Numbered from the stretch's first letter, positions 22,520-34,773 are shown. The stretch is 64,000 bases of DNA from Phellopilus nigrolimitatus (GCA_021029095.1 JAJOHG010000021.1:372001-436000); one strand, 5' to 3'. Translations and numbers: made by a program. Notes: generated from the sequence alone by a model not told the origin.

Positions 22520-23775
22520 TCACCACGAGATTCCCGACTGGTCTGGCTTTCTGTCCAAACAAATACTCAGCTGTTGCTCTCCGACGCGTTTTGCCCAGAG
22601 GTACACCTTTTGGCCTATGTAACCCGTCTTCACGACATTCTCAAGGCGCTGAAAGCCGGCGGGGTCCGATGCGCGCATGTAGGTTGCGTCGAATGAGCGC
22701 TGTCTGTCGTAGATTAACATGGACGGCCCGCCAAGGCCTGCAATCTGGACCTTTACGATGAACGCGTCCATTCCATGTATGTTCGGCGCGCTAGAGGAGT
22801 GGCGGCCTTGGGGCATATCAGAGGATCGCGAGGTGCGGTTGATGAGGGTGGTGAAACCGGACATGTAAGTGAAAGTAAGCCAGCTTCCCGAGTCGAGAGA
22901 GCGGCAGGCGGGCCTGTGGCGCTTCCAGTCTGCGCGCTGGCAAACTGCAGTAAACGTATTGTCTTAATGATGAGAAATAAGGAATCTGCCTAGATGACTT
23001 ACCTTTGCCACAATACGAGACCAACTGGCAACCAGAACACTTGCTTGTTGATGCGGCACCGCAGACTATGCAACCTACGTCCTTTGTGAGAGACCCAATG
23101 TCCTTCATGCTGAGCGGGCCGAGAGGGAGAAGGAAGGAGAGAATGGGTAGGCTTGCATCACGGCTTTGTTGCGGAAGGTGTGTTGCATTCAGCTCCAGAA
23201 GCTTGACCACGAGTGTATGTGCTTCGGGACTGTTAATCATTTTCGCTCCCTCCTCATCGTCATCCTCTACTTTTCCGCGCTTGTATTCAACCGCCATGAG
23301 CGGGATTTCGTCCGTCACCATATGGATTCCAATGACCTGCGTGCGTCGTCAGCTCCTAATCGATAAGCGCGTCGAGACTTACAGTCATTGTAATCGACCT
23401 GTTCCTAGCAGGATCCTCGATGAAGAACTGACTCTCCCTCTGCTGCTCGTATAAAAACGCGATCGAGTTTGCAATCATGTGGCGCAGCTCGCCGTACGGG
23501 GTCGAGTCGAAATCGCCGACAACAAGCTCTTCGATGCTCATCGAGCGCATGGCCTCGCTAAGTGACTGGCTCTTCTTCCAAGGAGTCAGACTTTTAAGCT
23601 TGATCTCGTCCTTTCCTCTGGTGAGAGACGTAAAGGCGCAGTCGAGGGCCTTTCCCAGGCGCTCGTCGAGCGCATGAAGTGGTAATTTTGTCGACGCAGG
23701 CAGTTTCACACCCATCGAGGCTAAAAGCCCGAGTAATTCTTCGCGTTCGCGGTCAGCATTGACGCTGGTTGACAT
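22520..23775 (-). CDS. MYND-type zinc finger protein, intact
   Basis: 383-residue protein from exons 23775-23383, 23336-23003 and 22944-22520 (sum 1152, in frame). A MYND finger lies in the middle: CIVCGAASTSKCSGCQLVSYC, then GKVCQRADWKRHRPAC across the second intron. This gives the full Cys/His set (CxxC, CxxC, C-x3-C, H-x3-C). MYND fingers usually bind proline-rich partners and often sit in regulatory or chromatin proteins; here no SET or other enzymatic domain accompanies it. The flanks (residues 1-130 and the last 110) match no family I recognise. It has a broken paralogue on the opposite strand at 13.0-13.7 kb. Function unknown; the finger is certain. Confidence 0.88.
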
Positions 23776-24121
23776 CTTGCAGTGGTGAGGGCAATACAGG
23801 AAACAAATGAATTATGGTCACGTATTTCTCGAAACAGTCAAGACGCAACAAAGCGATTGACGTAAGCACAGTTGGCCGCTGCTGCTAGTTTACAGTTTTC
23901 AGACAAGAACGAGTAAATCGAATCTAAACCTGCACAAGTAGATATCCTAAATATGTAAATTTCGTTCGACCTGAGGCGGCTTTCTGCAAATCCACTGGTA
24001 CATGAAGTGTAACAGCGACTATCATAGGTTTATTACACCAAGGACTCTCGAGAGCTATTTTCCGCGTTGCAAGATCACGATACTGGTGGAATCAAGCTAA
24101 CCATAGCTCCGTTGATAATCC
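23776..24121. other. Intergenic gap
   Basis: AT-rich promoter region of the MYND gene and 3' flank of the DJ-1 gene; nothing else seen. Confidence 0.55.
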
Positions 24122-24945
24122 TCAAAAGAGCTCTGGCTTCGATTGATAATCCTGTTCCCTATCTCCAACGTCCGCCAGAGAGCATACCAGGTTTGCTAGA
24201 TCTGGCGCGAACGTCTTCTTCAGAAACGCGGCCACCATGTCCGTCCCATTCGTCACCATGCCGCTTGTCCAGATTTTGCCTTCCTCGTCGACCTCCCACC
24301 TTTTCTCCGTCCATTCTACATCGGGAACCACCGGTAATGTGTCCAAATGTTCCCTGGCCCGGTTCGGGTTTATCAGACCCCTTTCCCTAAGCATGGGGAG
24401 CATGATGAGGGGCGCCGTGGCGCGCTTTCCCGTGAGGACACCGGCGAATGCGACAGGAAGAATTCCAGAGCATATGACGAGCAGCGCACGAGCTGACTTG
24501 GCATGAGTGCGAATAAATGAAAGCGTCTCGGCAGAAGGGACGTATGATGGCGCAGGACCTGGAACGAGCAAATAATCGAGCACGCCAACGCTATCCAGTG
24601 TATCCTAAAGCGGACGCAGTGAAAACCCAATGATAAGTAGCTGCGGCATCCAAAAATAAGAATAGCCGACTAAGCACCCACTGTGAGACGGATATGCACG
24701 TCCCCCGTCAAGGACGCGTGTGTCAGCGCCGCGTCTGCGCTCTTGACGGAGTCTGTGATATAGCGGAACTCGATATCGTGGCCTTGCGCGACAATCGTTT
24801 CGGGGAGTTTGCATGCGCGGAGATACGCAGGAGTGAGCATCGCGAAGAGGTCCACCGCGGCGGCGTCAAGAAGCTGGACTTCACCGCATAGGAGCATGCC
24901 GACCCTCAGAGGAGCGTTTTCTGCTCTTGTGGGCTGTTCAGACAT
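24122..24945 (-). CDS. DJ-1/PfpI family protein
   Basis: 248-residue protein of the DJ-1/PfpI (class I glutamine amidotransferase-like) superfamily from two exons, 24945-24682 and 24604-24122 (sum 747). The nucleophile elbow is visible as LLVICSGI, with Cys as likely catalytic residue. It is preceded by DYLLVPGPAPSYVPS and followed by LPVAFAGVLTGKRATAP, the usual surroundings. A C-terminal WTSGMVTNGTDMVAAFL is also family-like. Members act as glyoxalase III, isonitrile hydratase, protease or stress chaperone; which one cannot be told here. The intron is placed at ACA/GTGGGT because only that donor keeps frame. It sits beside the duplicated ureohydrolase block but may be unrelated. Confidence 0.88.
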
Positions 24946-26129
24946 AGCGGAATAGCAGAGGTAATGTGTTTGAAGGTAGCGGGCGTCTGGCCTTAAGATG
25001 AACTGCGTCTGCAGAAGGGTGACCAAAGCTTTAAAGCATCGTTTTCTGGCTTTAAATCCAATAAATTATGTCCAAGTTCCGCGAACTGCTGCGGAAAGTG
25101 CGATACTGCGATCAAACTTCAATTCATCAGTTTCATGCCTTTTTGCTGTTGGATGATTCATTTTGTTCAACCCTGACGAATGGCAACTTCACCTTTCCGT
25201 GTCAGCAGATCAGGCGCATCTGACTGTGAGTAAATCAGATAATTTCTAGTTCCAAGGCAAAGAAGGAAAATGATAACTGAGACGTACTTGCGAGAAAATC
25301 GGAGGATTAGAAAACAAATATTGACAAAAGTCGTGCCATCCTATTATAACGGGCTCCTCTTGGCAGCCAAGCCTCCGCGGAGCGGCAACGGATAGTTTCA
25401 GACGCTGACGTCCAGGCTTTTAGTGTTCAAGCGTCCTAACTATTACCGCGTCTTGTTTGCGAGGCCTTCGCCGAGCAACACGGGATTGGTGACACAGATG
25501 TCGAGACAGATGGCTCGTCGCCGCAAGTAATGAAGTTTGAGTTCAACCTGAGCGGTTGACGAATTTGACCAATCAAGACCACGAGAGACACGGTACCGCT
25601 TGTTCTCAAAGCTAAGTCCTGTCATGTGCTCCTTGACGATTCGCGAACAGATTTGTACCTTCAAGAATCTCCGGAAGACACCTCGACGTTGTTTGTGCAG
25701 AAGCACTCAAAGGAAATGGCCTCATTCGTGGATGCCACACCAGAACTGAAGGATGATGACAACTCGCCTTCGTGCGCCGCCGTCGTCGCGATGAACAAAG
25801 CATGGTCCCTTTCACGAACAGGGCTGAAAGTCTCGAGAAACCCCGAAAGTGAGTAGCTTCTGGGGATATTGAGGCAACAGGGACGGAGATGGGGACGCAT
25901 GAGAATGGAGTGCTGTATGTAATGGCAACGCGAAGGAGGCGAGCCTTGCGTCTGTGAAGAAAAAAAAGGTTAATCGAGCGCCGGCATTTTTATGTAATGT
26001 ATTAGTCAGACGTACTCGCAACATTCAACGTTGCTTTTGCTAACGATGGCTTGGTTTGTCGTCATTTAGAAACAAGTAAGTCCAGCTTCCATCTATTATC
26101 AATGTCTCTGACAGGTTCTAGGAAGTATC
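24946..26129. other. Intergenic, no secure gene
   Basis: About 1.2 kb between the divergent DJ-1 gene (-) and an F-box gene (+). Open frames of 76-87 codons at 25.4-25.9 kb overlap on opposite strands and have no family features; I do not regard them as genes. Confidence 0.5.
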
Positions 26130-27275
26130 ATGAAATACATTATTGCTCGTGTCCCTCCCGAGATCCTTGATCAGATTTTCGAGGTCGTCGGAAACCCACC
26201 TGACGGGCACCATCAGCCGCGGTCTAGTCTTGTACCACTCTGTCGTGTGTGCAAGTACTGGAAAAACGTTGCAGAGCCCCAGCTCTACAGGGAGATAACC
26301 ATCGGTGGCACCTACGTAATATCTAGGAATTCGGGGGATATTGTTGCTCCTCTTCTTGCACGGACGCTTTCGGAAAACGAGAAACTCGCAAAACTCGTCA
26401 ATTCTCTATTTCTCGGGACTGTGCAGCACTTAGAAGTCGAGTCCATTGCACATGCCCAGATCCTAGCTGCGAGTGCGAATGTCGCGCATGTGGTCATCTA
26501 TGGATACAGCAACGGCACGCAAGGCAAGATCCGTGCAGCGCTCGCATCGCTAAAGGAATTGCGATCGCTCGAGGTGTCGAGGATCGGGCTGGTGGGAGGA
26601 AGCTCAACTCGCGCGTTATGCGTTGTTCCTGAGCTTCTCCAGCTGATGTCTAAGTGGCCTCGTCTTGAAAAAGTCGACATGCATCACGGTGCACTTGATG
26701 ACAGTCTGAGCCTCTCCGACGACGAATCTCTGAGGACGATATCCACGCCTGGATGTTGTCCGCGCCTCCATGACTTCATATGCAAAACGACTGTCTTCTC
26801 CGCGTACCAACTCCGCCTTTTGGCCTCCATGGCGCCTTCAATTGCATCTTTCTACGCGGGTGTAGAAAAAAACGATTCTGGAATCCGCGCACTCGCGTAC
26901 TGTCTAGAAACATGGTCCTCATCACTCATTGATCTTGCGATATCTTCTAATCGTTTCGAGAGCGACATGTTCTCGCCTCTCAACTCCTCTGCATCTCTGC
27001 ACCTAGATAATCTGCAGCTACTAAGCGCAAACTCATTGCATATCCTTCCGTCTGCTCTGCAGTATTGTCCGGCTCTGAAGACTCTGATATATACAGCGGA
27101 CGCAGACGGGGTCGAGGATCTAATTTCAGTCTTACGCTCTTCCTCGACGTTGAACTCGCTCGAGAAGATTGTACTGTATCGCGATCTGCAGGGTTTTGCT
27201 CGAGGCGGGGAATACGTGCAAAATAGGGTTGTTCTGCGAGAACTGTGTAAGGCGCGATGCATCGAGTTTAGATGA
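26130..27275 (+). CDS. F-box-like protein, single exon
   Basis: 381-residue protein with an N-terminal F-box (VPPEILDQIFEVVG, then LVPLCRVCKYWKNVAEPQLY). It continues with leucine-rich stretches (ALASLKELRSLEVSRIGL, WPRLEKVDMHHG, LDNLQLLSANSLHILPS, CPALKTLIYT). Expected to act as a substrate adaptor of an SCF ubiquitin ligase. The start ATG is 7 codons before the F-box. Intact. Same broad family as the other three F-box-like genes in the window but not a close duplicate by eye. Confidence 0.85.
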   Translation: MKYIIARVPPEILDQIFEVVGNPPDGHHQPRSSLVPLCRVCKYWKNVAEPQLYREITIGGTYVISRNSGDIVAPLLARTLSENEKLAKLVNSLFLGTVQHLEVESIAHAQILAASANVAHVVIYGYSNGTQGKIRAALASLKELRSLEVSRIGLVGGSSTRALCVVPELLQLMSKWPRLEKVDMHHGALDDSLSLSDDESLRTISTPGCCPRLHDFICKTTVFSAYQLRLLASMAPSIASFYAGVEKNDSGIRALAYCLETWSSSLIDLAISSNRFESDMFSPLNSSASLHLDNLQLLSANSLHILPSALQYCPALKTLIYTADADGVEDLISVLRSSSTLNSLEKIVLYRDLQGFARGGEYVQNRVVLRELCKARCIEFR

Positions 27276-27647
27276 AGACATATTTGGTCATTTACTAAGC
27301 CTTGGCGCATAGAATGGAGGTAATGTATTTCTTTACTTTCTTAAACCACAACCGCAATTCTGACTATAATTTTTATATGTAGAAAGGTATCAGACGTTAT
27401 TCATTTTTCTTTTCTTAATTTCATGTACTACGTATCCTCAATCTGCGCGTTCTTTGTCTGTGTGATCAAAATGAATGGAATAATCTAACCAAAGGCCCAT
27501 TTTGAAGGCAAACAAATTACAGGTCCACGAATAAGGAGTATTTAGTATGTAACCTTTACACACTGTCGGTCGGAGTCCGAAAGATGCCTACCGAGAGAAA
27601 TGCATACCACGTGTTTCACATACCCTTGGCCCTCCCTTCGACACCGG
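27276..27647. other. Intergenic gap between tandem F-box genes
   Basis: AT-rich, nothing coding seen. Confidence 0.55.
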
Positions 27648-29314
27648 ATGACTACGCTGGTAGAGATTCCGAATGAGATATTGCTCAAAATCCTTCGTTT
27701 TTGCAGAGTCGTCGATGCTCTTAAGCTGGAACGAGTGAGTAACGGTTAACTTGATTATTCGCATTATCTCTCGAACCATCAACAGTGTTGCAAGCGCCTG
27801 TGGGGCGTCGTCTCATCCCGGCCTGTCTGGCTTTCGTTCTTCGTCGACTTCGACCTTACTCTCGATGGTGACCCATTCAGACCTATAGAAAACGTTAGCG
27901 CGGAAGAACTACGACACTTCGTTATCCGCTCAGTGAAGGGGTACTATAACTGGACTAGTTCCTCTCCTTGCATGACGAGCGCTATCGGGCTCTTCACTCA
28001 ACGAGCCTGGCCTTCGCTTTTGGCATTGCCAGGAAGAAAGTATCTTCTTGAGTACTCTGAGCAGGAATCCTGTGTTTGTGTTATTTGCTGGGATCTACAT
28101 TCTCTCGGCAAGGCAGCGGCTTTCACAACGCCATACAGCGGATCTATTGGGCTGAAGTCGTTCAATTTCGACTATGTCTCTTCTTCCATTATAAGGGTTG
28201 TCTTCTGTTATGTTAACGACAGTCATCTGTAAGTCGACATCGTTGGTCTTACTGCGCAAAACACACGTGAACTCAGGCCCGTCACATATAGGCACATCGA
28301 GATTATTGAACTTGATATCGCAAAGAAATGTTTCGAATCTGTCTTTTCCCTAGATCATCCTCGCGAAGACGATGGACTTATGGAGGTGACTTGCTCAATA
28401 CGAGGGTCTTATGCAGCAGTGTCTTCTCAGTCCACATGGGTGATTGCCGTGGATTTGCTGGCTAAGAAACATATTTTGATACGGTTGGGCGAAAAGGTTC
28501 GCCTATTTCTAGCACGGCAGCGTGGTCCAAGCTAAACCAGAAATTATTACAGGTCAATTACGGCGGTAGTGCGATCACATGTGATACTCTAATTGTTGCC
28601 CTTAATCGACATAAGGAACCCAGAGATGGACGCGGACACATGCTCTGTGCCGTATCCCTAAAGGAAATATTCAGAGCTGTTCTGCTTCTCAACGCGGAAT
28701 CTCACCCTTCGGTTAGATTCGAAAGCTTTGTGTCAGACGCTGTCGATCTCCACAATCTTTCCGGGTCTGAAACGGTGGACATTTCGTATACATCTATTCT
28801 TGCTTCTATGTCGCTCCATGGTCCTAGAGGAGGGATGGTTCCGTGGCACTATGAAGGCGACGAGGAAGTTGTCGAATCTATTTCCATTGTCCTTGCATAC
28901 AACGAGGTCCGCCATGGATGTTTTGGGGAAGAGAAACAACAAACCATCGTGACCGCTCAGCAGGTCTATCTTCTGCGCAGAACACCAGGTCATGGTATAT
29001 CGCCAGACCCGGGCTTATGGGACCGAGAGTTCTCTTTTTATTTAGGAAAGTGCTCTGCGCCTCTTATTTTCGAGAATTCGATGGCTGGAAAAGTATGCGG
29101 GATGTCGAAGAGCGGGCGCTTCGTTGTCCACAACAGCCTGGGCACGGAATCTCGTGCCATGACACTTTCAAGCATGTGGACTCCACGTCCGCCATTGTGT
29201 CACAGTGATGCTTCTGGGTTCATACCTTCTACAGTATACAACACGGACTTCAGCAGCGGCGCTCTCGTCAGAAGGACTCATGGTAAAATTGCAATGGTGG
29301 AGTACTTTGACTAG
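27648..29314 (+). CDS. F-box protein, four exons
   Basis: 498-residue protein from exons 27648-27734, 27786-28228, 28292-28496 and 28553-29314 (sum 1497, in frame). The F-box spans the first intron: LVEIPNEILLKILRFC and VVDALKLER joined to CCKRLWGVVSSRPVWLSFF. The rest has no named domain I can see; it contains beta-rich, WD-like stretches such as YLLEYSEQESCVCVICWD and GFIPSTVYNTDFSSGALV. A role as SCF ubiquitin ligase adaptor follows from the F-box; target unknown. The third donor is unusual (GTTCGC), so that exon end is less certain. Tandem with the preceding F-box gene on the same strand. Confidence 0.83.
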
Positions 29315-29739
29315 CTTCGCACATGCTTTGTTGTGTTTACCTTATAAACTGTAGTACTCGTGTACGTTGTCACCGTTCTAACAATTGTCAATTTCCCTTC
29401 GCAATGAAACAGCATACTCGTACAAACCCCTTTAACTCCGTCGTTCCTACATCCGGAATGCAGGTGTTTATACGTAGTTTTCAAATAAAAATTATACAAT
29501 GCAGCTGCGTGAAATTTGAAGCTAAGCATTCGGTGCGAGCATTTCAGCTGTCCCGAAGAAGATGAGTGAGAATGGTAGACATCCCTACATCATACGTCCT
29601 GCGAGTGCTTAGAAAAACCGAGCACACATCCTTATGTTTACCCGAAGACCTAGCTAATTACCAATGTTGTAAAAGAGTAGATCAGGCATCAGAAAATCGA
29701 AGAGAATGTATAAATCAATCATGGAAAATTAGTCACTTT
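29315..29739. other. Convergent intergenic gap
   Basis: 3' flanks of an F-box gene (+) and regulator B (-). AT-rich; nothing recognised. Confidence 0.55.
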
Positions 29740-32186
29740 CTATAATGTATCCAAATTCTGTTTCCGAAGTAATTTGAGTATCCTGGGCACTTGCAGTCCT
29801 GCAAAGAGCAAGATTAGACTTTCTCTAAAGCAATATTCCACCCTCTTCTTAGCCCACCTCTCAACAGCCCGTATCTTAGGCTTGATGGGTGAGAAAAAAG
29901 AAAGAAAGGAGACTTAAAGAAGGAGAAAAGGAAGTCACACACGTACCATATACAGGACACCCAATACCGTCCTTGGCAACATCTCTGAGTCGCTTCGTGT
30001 TTCGCACGAGTATCTCCAAGCGCTCTCGCGAAGTAGGTGTCTTCTGAGAGCTCGCCTCGCGAGCAAGCTCTTGTATGTACAACTGCGCGAGCGTCATGCC
30101 AGTTGTCTGCAACAAAGAAAGAGGATAGTACCATTGAAAAAGCGGACGAAATTGGAGAGGAGAAGCTTAAGCAGAGCTAGGTTACTGATAAAAAAAATGA
30201 ACGTACCCCAAGTACAGGGTCCAACAGCCCTAATTCGGAAGTCCCGCCAACCTCAGGCACACGAGCAATCGCATCCGCCGCCGCAAGGCACACCTGAGCG
30301 GCGTCGACGTCACCTGCAGCCGCGAGGCCAAGGTGCAGGACTATCATCGCCGCGTGCGTGAGCACGTGCACGACGAATACCGTCCGCCGCGCGTCAGTGG
30401 ATCCTACGCGCCCCTCCAGGTCATCCAATGGAGGTAGGGCAGCCGCAAAGTGCATCGTGAGCGCTGCAAGCTTCAGTCTCCGTTCTTCGACACAAAATCG
30501 ATCACTGCCGCTAGTCCTGTCTGTAGAGATATATGAACAAGTCAGTTGCAATGAAAGTGGTCCAATAACGATTGAGTCACATACGCGAGCCCATAGCTAA
30601 CGCAAGGGTGGACGCGCATCCATAAAGCGTAGAAGCTTTCACGCGCAGAGCCGCGAATGAAGTGTCATTCCCACCGTGCGCTGGGGCCTCACCGGCTACG
30701 AAACGTTGTATCGTCGCCTGACTAGGCGATAGTACAACCGAGCCCGGGTCGAGATCCGCCTGATTGTACAAGACAAGACATGAGTGAGCTGGCATGCAAC
30801 ACAAACCAAGATAACATACCATTTCGTACTCGTGCATGTCTCTTGGCCACGGAGTGTTGATTTCCGTGCCTAGCGCGGGGTCGTCGGACATGATACACGG
30901 ATTCGTACTCCCGACCGCGCTCCAGCATCGATCGATATTGTACACTGCCCAAAAAATACCCACTCGTTCCCCGAATTCGACTGCGTCTCGTGGGGGTGGA
31001 AGCTCGTGTCCGAGCAAGGCGCCCCCAGGGCTGGTTACGGGTCGGCATTCGAGTGGTGCGAACTCAGCATGTGATCGTGTGATAGGCTGAATAGAAGCGG
31101 GGGAGATGTTGTGAAAACCGTGGCTGACTGCGAGGGTGACGGCAGCATTCGAATGATAGCGGCCCTCGAGGGCGCGGCCTTGACAAAAAAGGTACTGAGC
31201 CACAAGGACTTCCGCCTGCATGATGTACACAACTTTTGTCACCAGTGCATCCTGTCCGGCGTGTTTAATATTTGATTAGAAACAATACAGTTATACAGAA
31301 GGTAGTACTCACATCAGGTTCAGGGTTACCCATGCCACCGCCCAGGACATCTTGAAGCGCACGGACAGCGCGCTGCAAATATACATTTTCATGGAGTTTA
31401 AGGTCCTCGTCTTTTGATAGTCGCAACGACCACAGGTATATGGCGTTCAGGAGGCCATCACGTGCGAGTGAAACACTAGATCTGGGGTCTGCGAGTGAGG
31501 CAAGGAAGCGAGGCACATGAAGCGCGAACCCAAGTTGATGTGCGTTAGGGAGGAACTGGCGAATACTACGGAAGTAAGTCAACTAAATTATTTCGCCTTC
31601 TATGATACAACATAAACGTACAGTATTCCAGCCATTTCAGCAGGCGGCTCCTCAAGTTCCCACCAATCCGACTTGGACTCGGAAACAAAAGCAGGTATGA
31701 AGACAGAGCTAGAAGAGACTGGTCCTGGTTCACACGGTACTATCGTCCCGAGTCGGGACACGTCTGGTTCTCTTGCAATTGGACCAGCATTATCTGGACT
31801 GCGCAGTGAATTTTCAGATCGCTGATCCTCCCTGTCAGCTTTGTGGTTTTCGAGCTCTTTAAGACGCGCCTGAAGGCGCATGAGATCCGCCTCCAGTATT
31901 TGTGTGCATGATGGGCCGTCGTCGGTGTACTCGCAGTCCGGACGTCTCCGCCTGCCACACTGTGCGCAGACGGGACGCGCACCATCACATTTCTATGGAT
32001 TTTAAATGAGCAGAATTTTTTTTCTAAAAGTATAGCGCACTCTTTTCCCTCTTCTAACAGTGATAGAGCAGATCTCGTTAGCCACGTGTCTTATCTCCAA
32101 AGTAAAAGTGCAAAAGATCAGCGCACGCACCTGCAAGTAAGACACGCCTTCCCACGTTGAAGGGAATCTTGTGGGCTGCTCAACAT
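29740..32186 (-). CDS. Zn2Cys6 fungal-specific transcription factor B (paralogue of A)
   Basis: 610-residue predicted regulator from nine exons: 32186-32131, 32053-32041, 31992-31622, 31565-31313, 31251-30820, 30759-30585, 30520-30207, 30106-29947, 29798-29740 (sum 1833, in frame). The Zn2Cys6 cluster is again split by a 13-base exon: CLTC, RRGKR, KCDGARPVC, CAQC, final Cys. Conserved parts shared with regulator A: SDWWELEEPPAEM, LEGRYHSNAAVTLAVS, YNIDRCWS, TEINTPWPRD. All seven intron positions and phases of A are kept; the equivalent of A's GC-donor intron has an ordinary GT donor here (TCGC/GTATGT). The last small exon is the least certain: without it the frame reads on for about 20 residues. 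I chose the ATG at 32186 by comparison with A; the frame stays open upstream to 32300. Confidence 0.88.
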
Positions 32187-32911
32187 TCCTTTGTGCAATC
32201 CATCTTGAAAAAAATGCGCATCGTCGCTAGTCACGACGAAAAACGTGCCGCTGTATAGACGCGACAGAGTATCCGTTTTTGCATCTCCCCCAGAGACCAT
32301 AACCTGATTGAGAACTCCCGAATATGCAGAATTTATTGGAGTTCTCAGTTAGATTCAGAACAGGAACGTGGAGGTTTTGTGAGCATTGCGTGGACAGAGA
32401 TGTGATCAAGCAAACACGTGGATCTCGTGTGTTGCTTACGTAATCCTTGTCAGGCCCAGCCAAAGACGACTCTTGTTCTTCTCTCCTTCGTAAACTTCGA
32501 CTCTGAGTCATCAAATTATCTCGGTTCCTTCTAGCTCGATTCCAATCGGCGCTCTGGAAGATTTCAAGTGTGTCTCAAATGTTTTAGTCTGCATAAGAGT
32601 CACACTTGATCAATTTAGGAAACTAAATGTGCCTTCTTGTCAAAATCAAAGAAATAAACAAACCGTACACGCTAACGACAAGTACAGTACACCGACTTGA
32701 AGTAATTAATGTCGGCATATCAGACGCAATGAAGGAAGACAAGTTAGGGTATTCAAAATAAAAGCCGTCAGACATCAACGGGGATCGCGATACAGTAAAT
32801 TCCCAGACCTGGGTGATCAAACGAAACACCATTTTTATCTTGAAATGCAAGTCGAGGATCACTTGCGTCAGATGTATGCAACACGAGAAAAGCATGCATG
32901 TCAAGTTCTAT
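32187..32911. other. Intergenic gap
   Basis: Promoter of regulator B and 3' flank of ureohydrolase 2. AT-rich; no coding signal. Confidence 0.55.
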
Positions 32912-34470
32912 TCAATCTGTTAACGACTCGAGACCAACCTCGCCATTTGCCATAACCCCCAGTACTTCGAAGAGCACCTACACAAAGTAAGCATCAATCG
33001 GATTCATAAGTCAAAGAACTCTTACATCAGCAGCGGCAATAGAGGTGATTTCTGCGCTGGTGTCATATGCAGGCGCGACCTCGACAAGGTCCGCAGAAAC
33101 GATGCGTAGGCCATTGAGGCCCCGGAAGATCGAGCGTAGCTCGCGAGTCGTCCATCCGCCAGTTTCAGGTTTCTCCGTTGCGGGCGCGAACGCCGGATCA
33201 ATGGAGTCGATCTATATGATAATGACAAAAGAGAAGGAGAGTATACGTCAGTTGAAGATGGTAATTCACATAAGAAAGCAATAACATACGTCAATGGAGA
33301 GATAAACCGAGTTGTTACCCACAGTATCGCGAATTTTTTTAATGATTCCGTCTGTGCCTGTAACGGGGATACGCAGTAGGACATATTGTATCAAAACGTG
33401 TACTCTGTTGAAGAAAAACACGAACATACCAATGGTGTCTATCTCACGAGCCTCGATGCGCTGGAATCCAGCTTCATGGTCATCATCATAGTCCGTGATG
33501 CTGGAAAGTGTCGTCCTGATGGCACCATGCTAGCATGAATCACACATTAGATCATTGTTTTCGAAAATGAAATGGGTATCCTCTTTCTTAAATGAAGGAA
33601 GGAAAAGGGGGAGAGAATATTCACAATCGATGCCCCATTTTTGATGAGACCCTCTCTGCTCGCCCAATAGAAATATGTATCGTGGTTTACCTCCCCTCGA
33701 TCGCTTACCGCACCTCCAAATACGCTCGGTTTCCGTGTGCCCAGATGCGAGCCGAAGTGGATAACAGAGATGGATCCGTATGCAGAATTGATCGAGCGTA
33801 AGATCGGAAGGACAACTGTACTGTCACCTCCGAGAGTGATGATCTTAGGATGCTCCTTCCCATCAGACCCATCGTTGGAGATCAGCGCTAGATTCCCACT
33901 GCTGGCAAGATCCTTTCCTAGCGGCGTCGCGGGCTGGCGGTGGAGCAATTCCTTATGAGCCCCTTCGATTTGCCTAATTGCAAATTCCTTGTCATACGGC
34001 GTGACGGGGACATCCCCACAATCGACCACCACGAGTCTGTCGAATGGGTTCACAGCAAGCGGTACATTATAATTCCCGCAGAGCGTGAGGCGGCGCGATC
34101 CGGCACGGATACCAGCAGGTCCAAAGCGCGCACCGGGACGATACGAAGAGCCTAAGTCAAATGGTGCACCGAGGAACGCTATATCAAAGAGCATGTTCTG
34201 CTGTGCACTGAAGCATTGCACCCATGGAAGCCTCGCGAATGTAGTGATACCGGAGAAAACGGAGTCTGCAGTTACTGGAAAAGCGAGCTGAATACACAGC
34301 TTTGATAAAACCTAAGGAAACATAGCACCTGTGTCTTTATCAGAATAGGTGGCCTGGCCATCAGAGTCACGATCGAGATACTCCTCAAAAGTACCATTGC
34401 AGTTCACTTCCTGTATCTGCGTGGACAGGAAGGAAAGAATGACAATTATCGATGTACATTTTAGCTTCAT
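32912..34470 (-). CDS. Secreted ureohydrolase 2, metal-site-deficient paralogue (predicted pseudoenzyme)
   Basis: 403-residue agmatinase-family protein with an intact reading frame. Exons 34470-34329, 34274-33625, 33529-33430, 33357-33290, 33211-33026, 32977-32912 (sum 1212); the exons of 100, 68 and 186 bases equal those of ureohydrolase 1. It starts with a secretion signal ([18 protein letters not shown]). Despite strong overall similarity ([20 protein letters not shown] and [11 protein letters not shown]), the metal site is broken: GGDH is GGDS, and FDSHLD is FGSHLG. The loop PGTGTPE is PATEKPE. SIDIDSIDP remains. Three of the six metal ligands are therefore lost, so hydrolysis is not expected. 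It may bind substrate, pair with the active paralogue, or be drifting. The N-terminal segment [16 protein letters not shown] of copy 1 is missing. Confidence 0.9.
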
Positions 34471-34773
34471 GTCATTTGTCAAATATACAAACAAGTTACG
34501 AGTTTCACGTTGAGAGCAGGCTCAATCAAACGTTTGAAGAGGGAAGATATCTGCACACACGAGATAAGGCACTATAGAAGCAAGGCCTTAAGGCAATAGA
34601 GAAGCTCATCTTACTTGAACACACGTTTTAGTTGTGCGTGCGCCTGACGATCTTCCTGAGGTTTAAGTTTTCCAGTCGCAAGAGCCGCGAGACAAGGGAG
34701 GGCGCGAATGTTTGTCGATAGTGCTAGCTTGTGTCCGTGTACAACTCGCACATATGATGCACTCATAATCTCA

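Noticed and set aside
25443..25900. Overlapping frames of 67-87 codons
   Set aside because: Both strands open, no conserved motif and no splice logic.
34611..34773. Small minus-strand frame truncated by the LTR element
   Set aside because: If the element is removed it extends only to about 55 codons; too short and without similarity to claim a disrupted gene.
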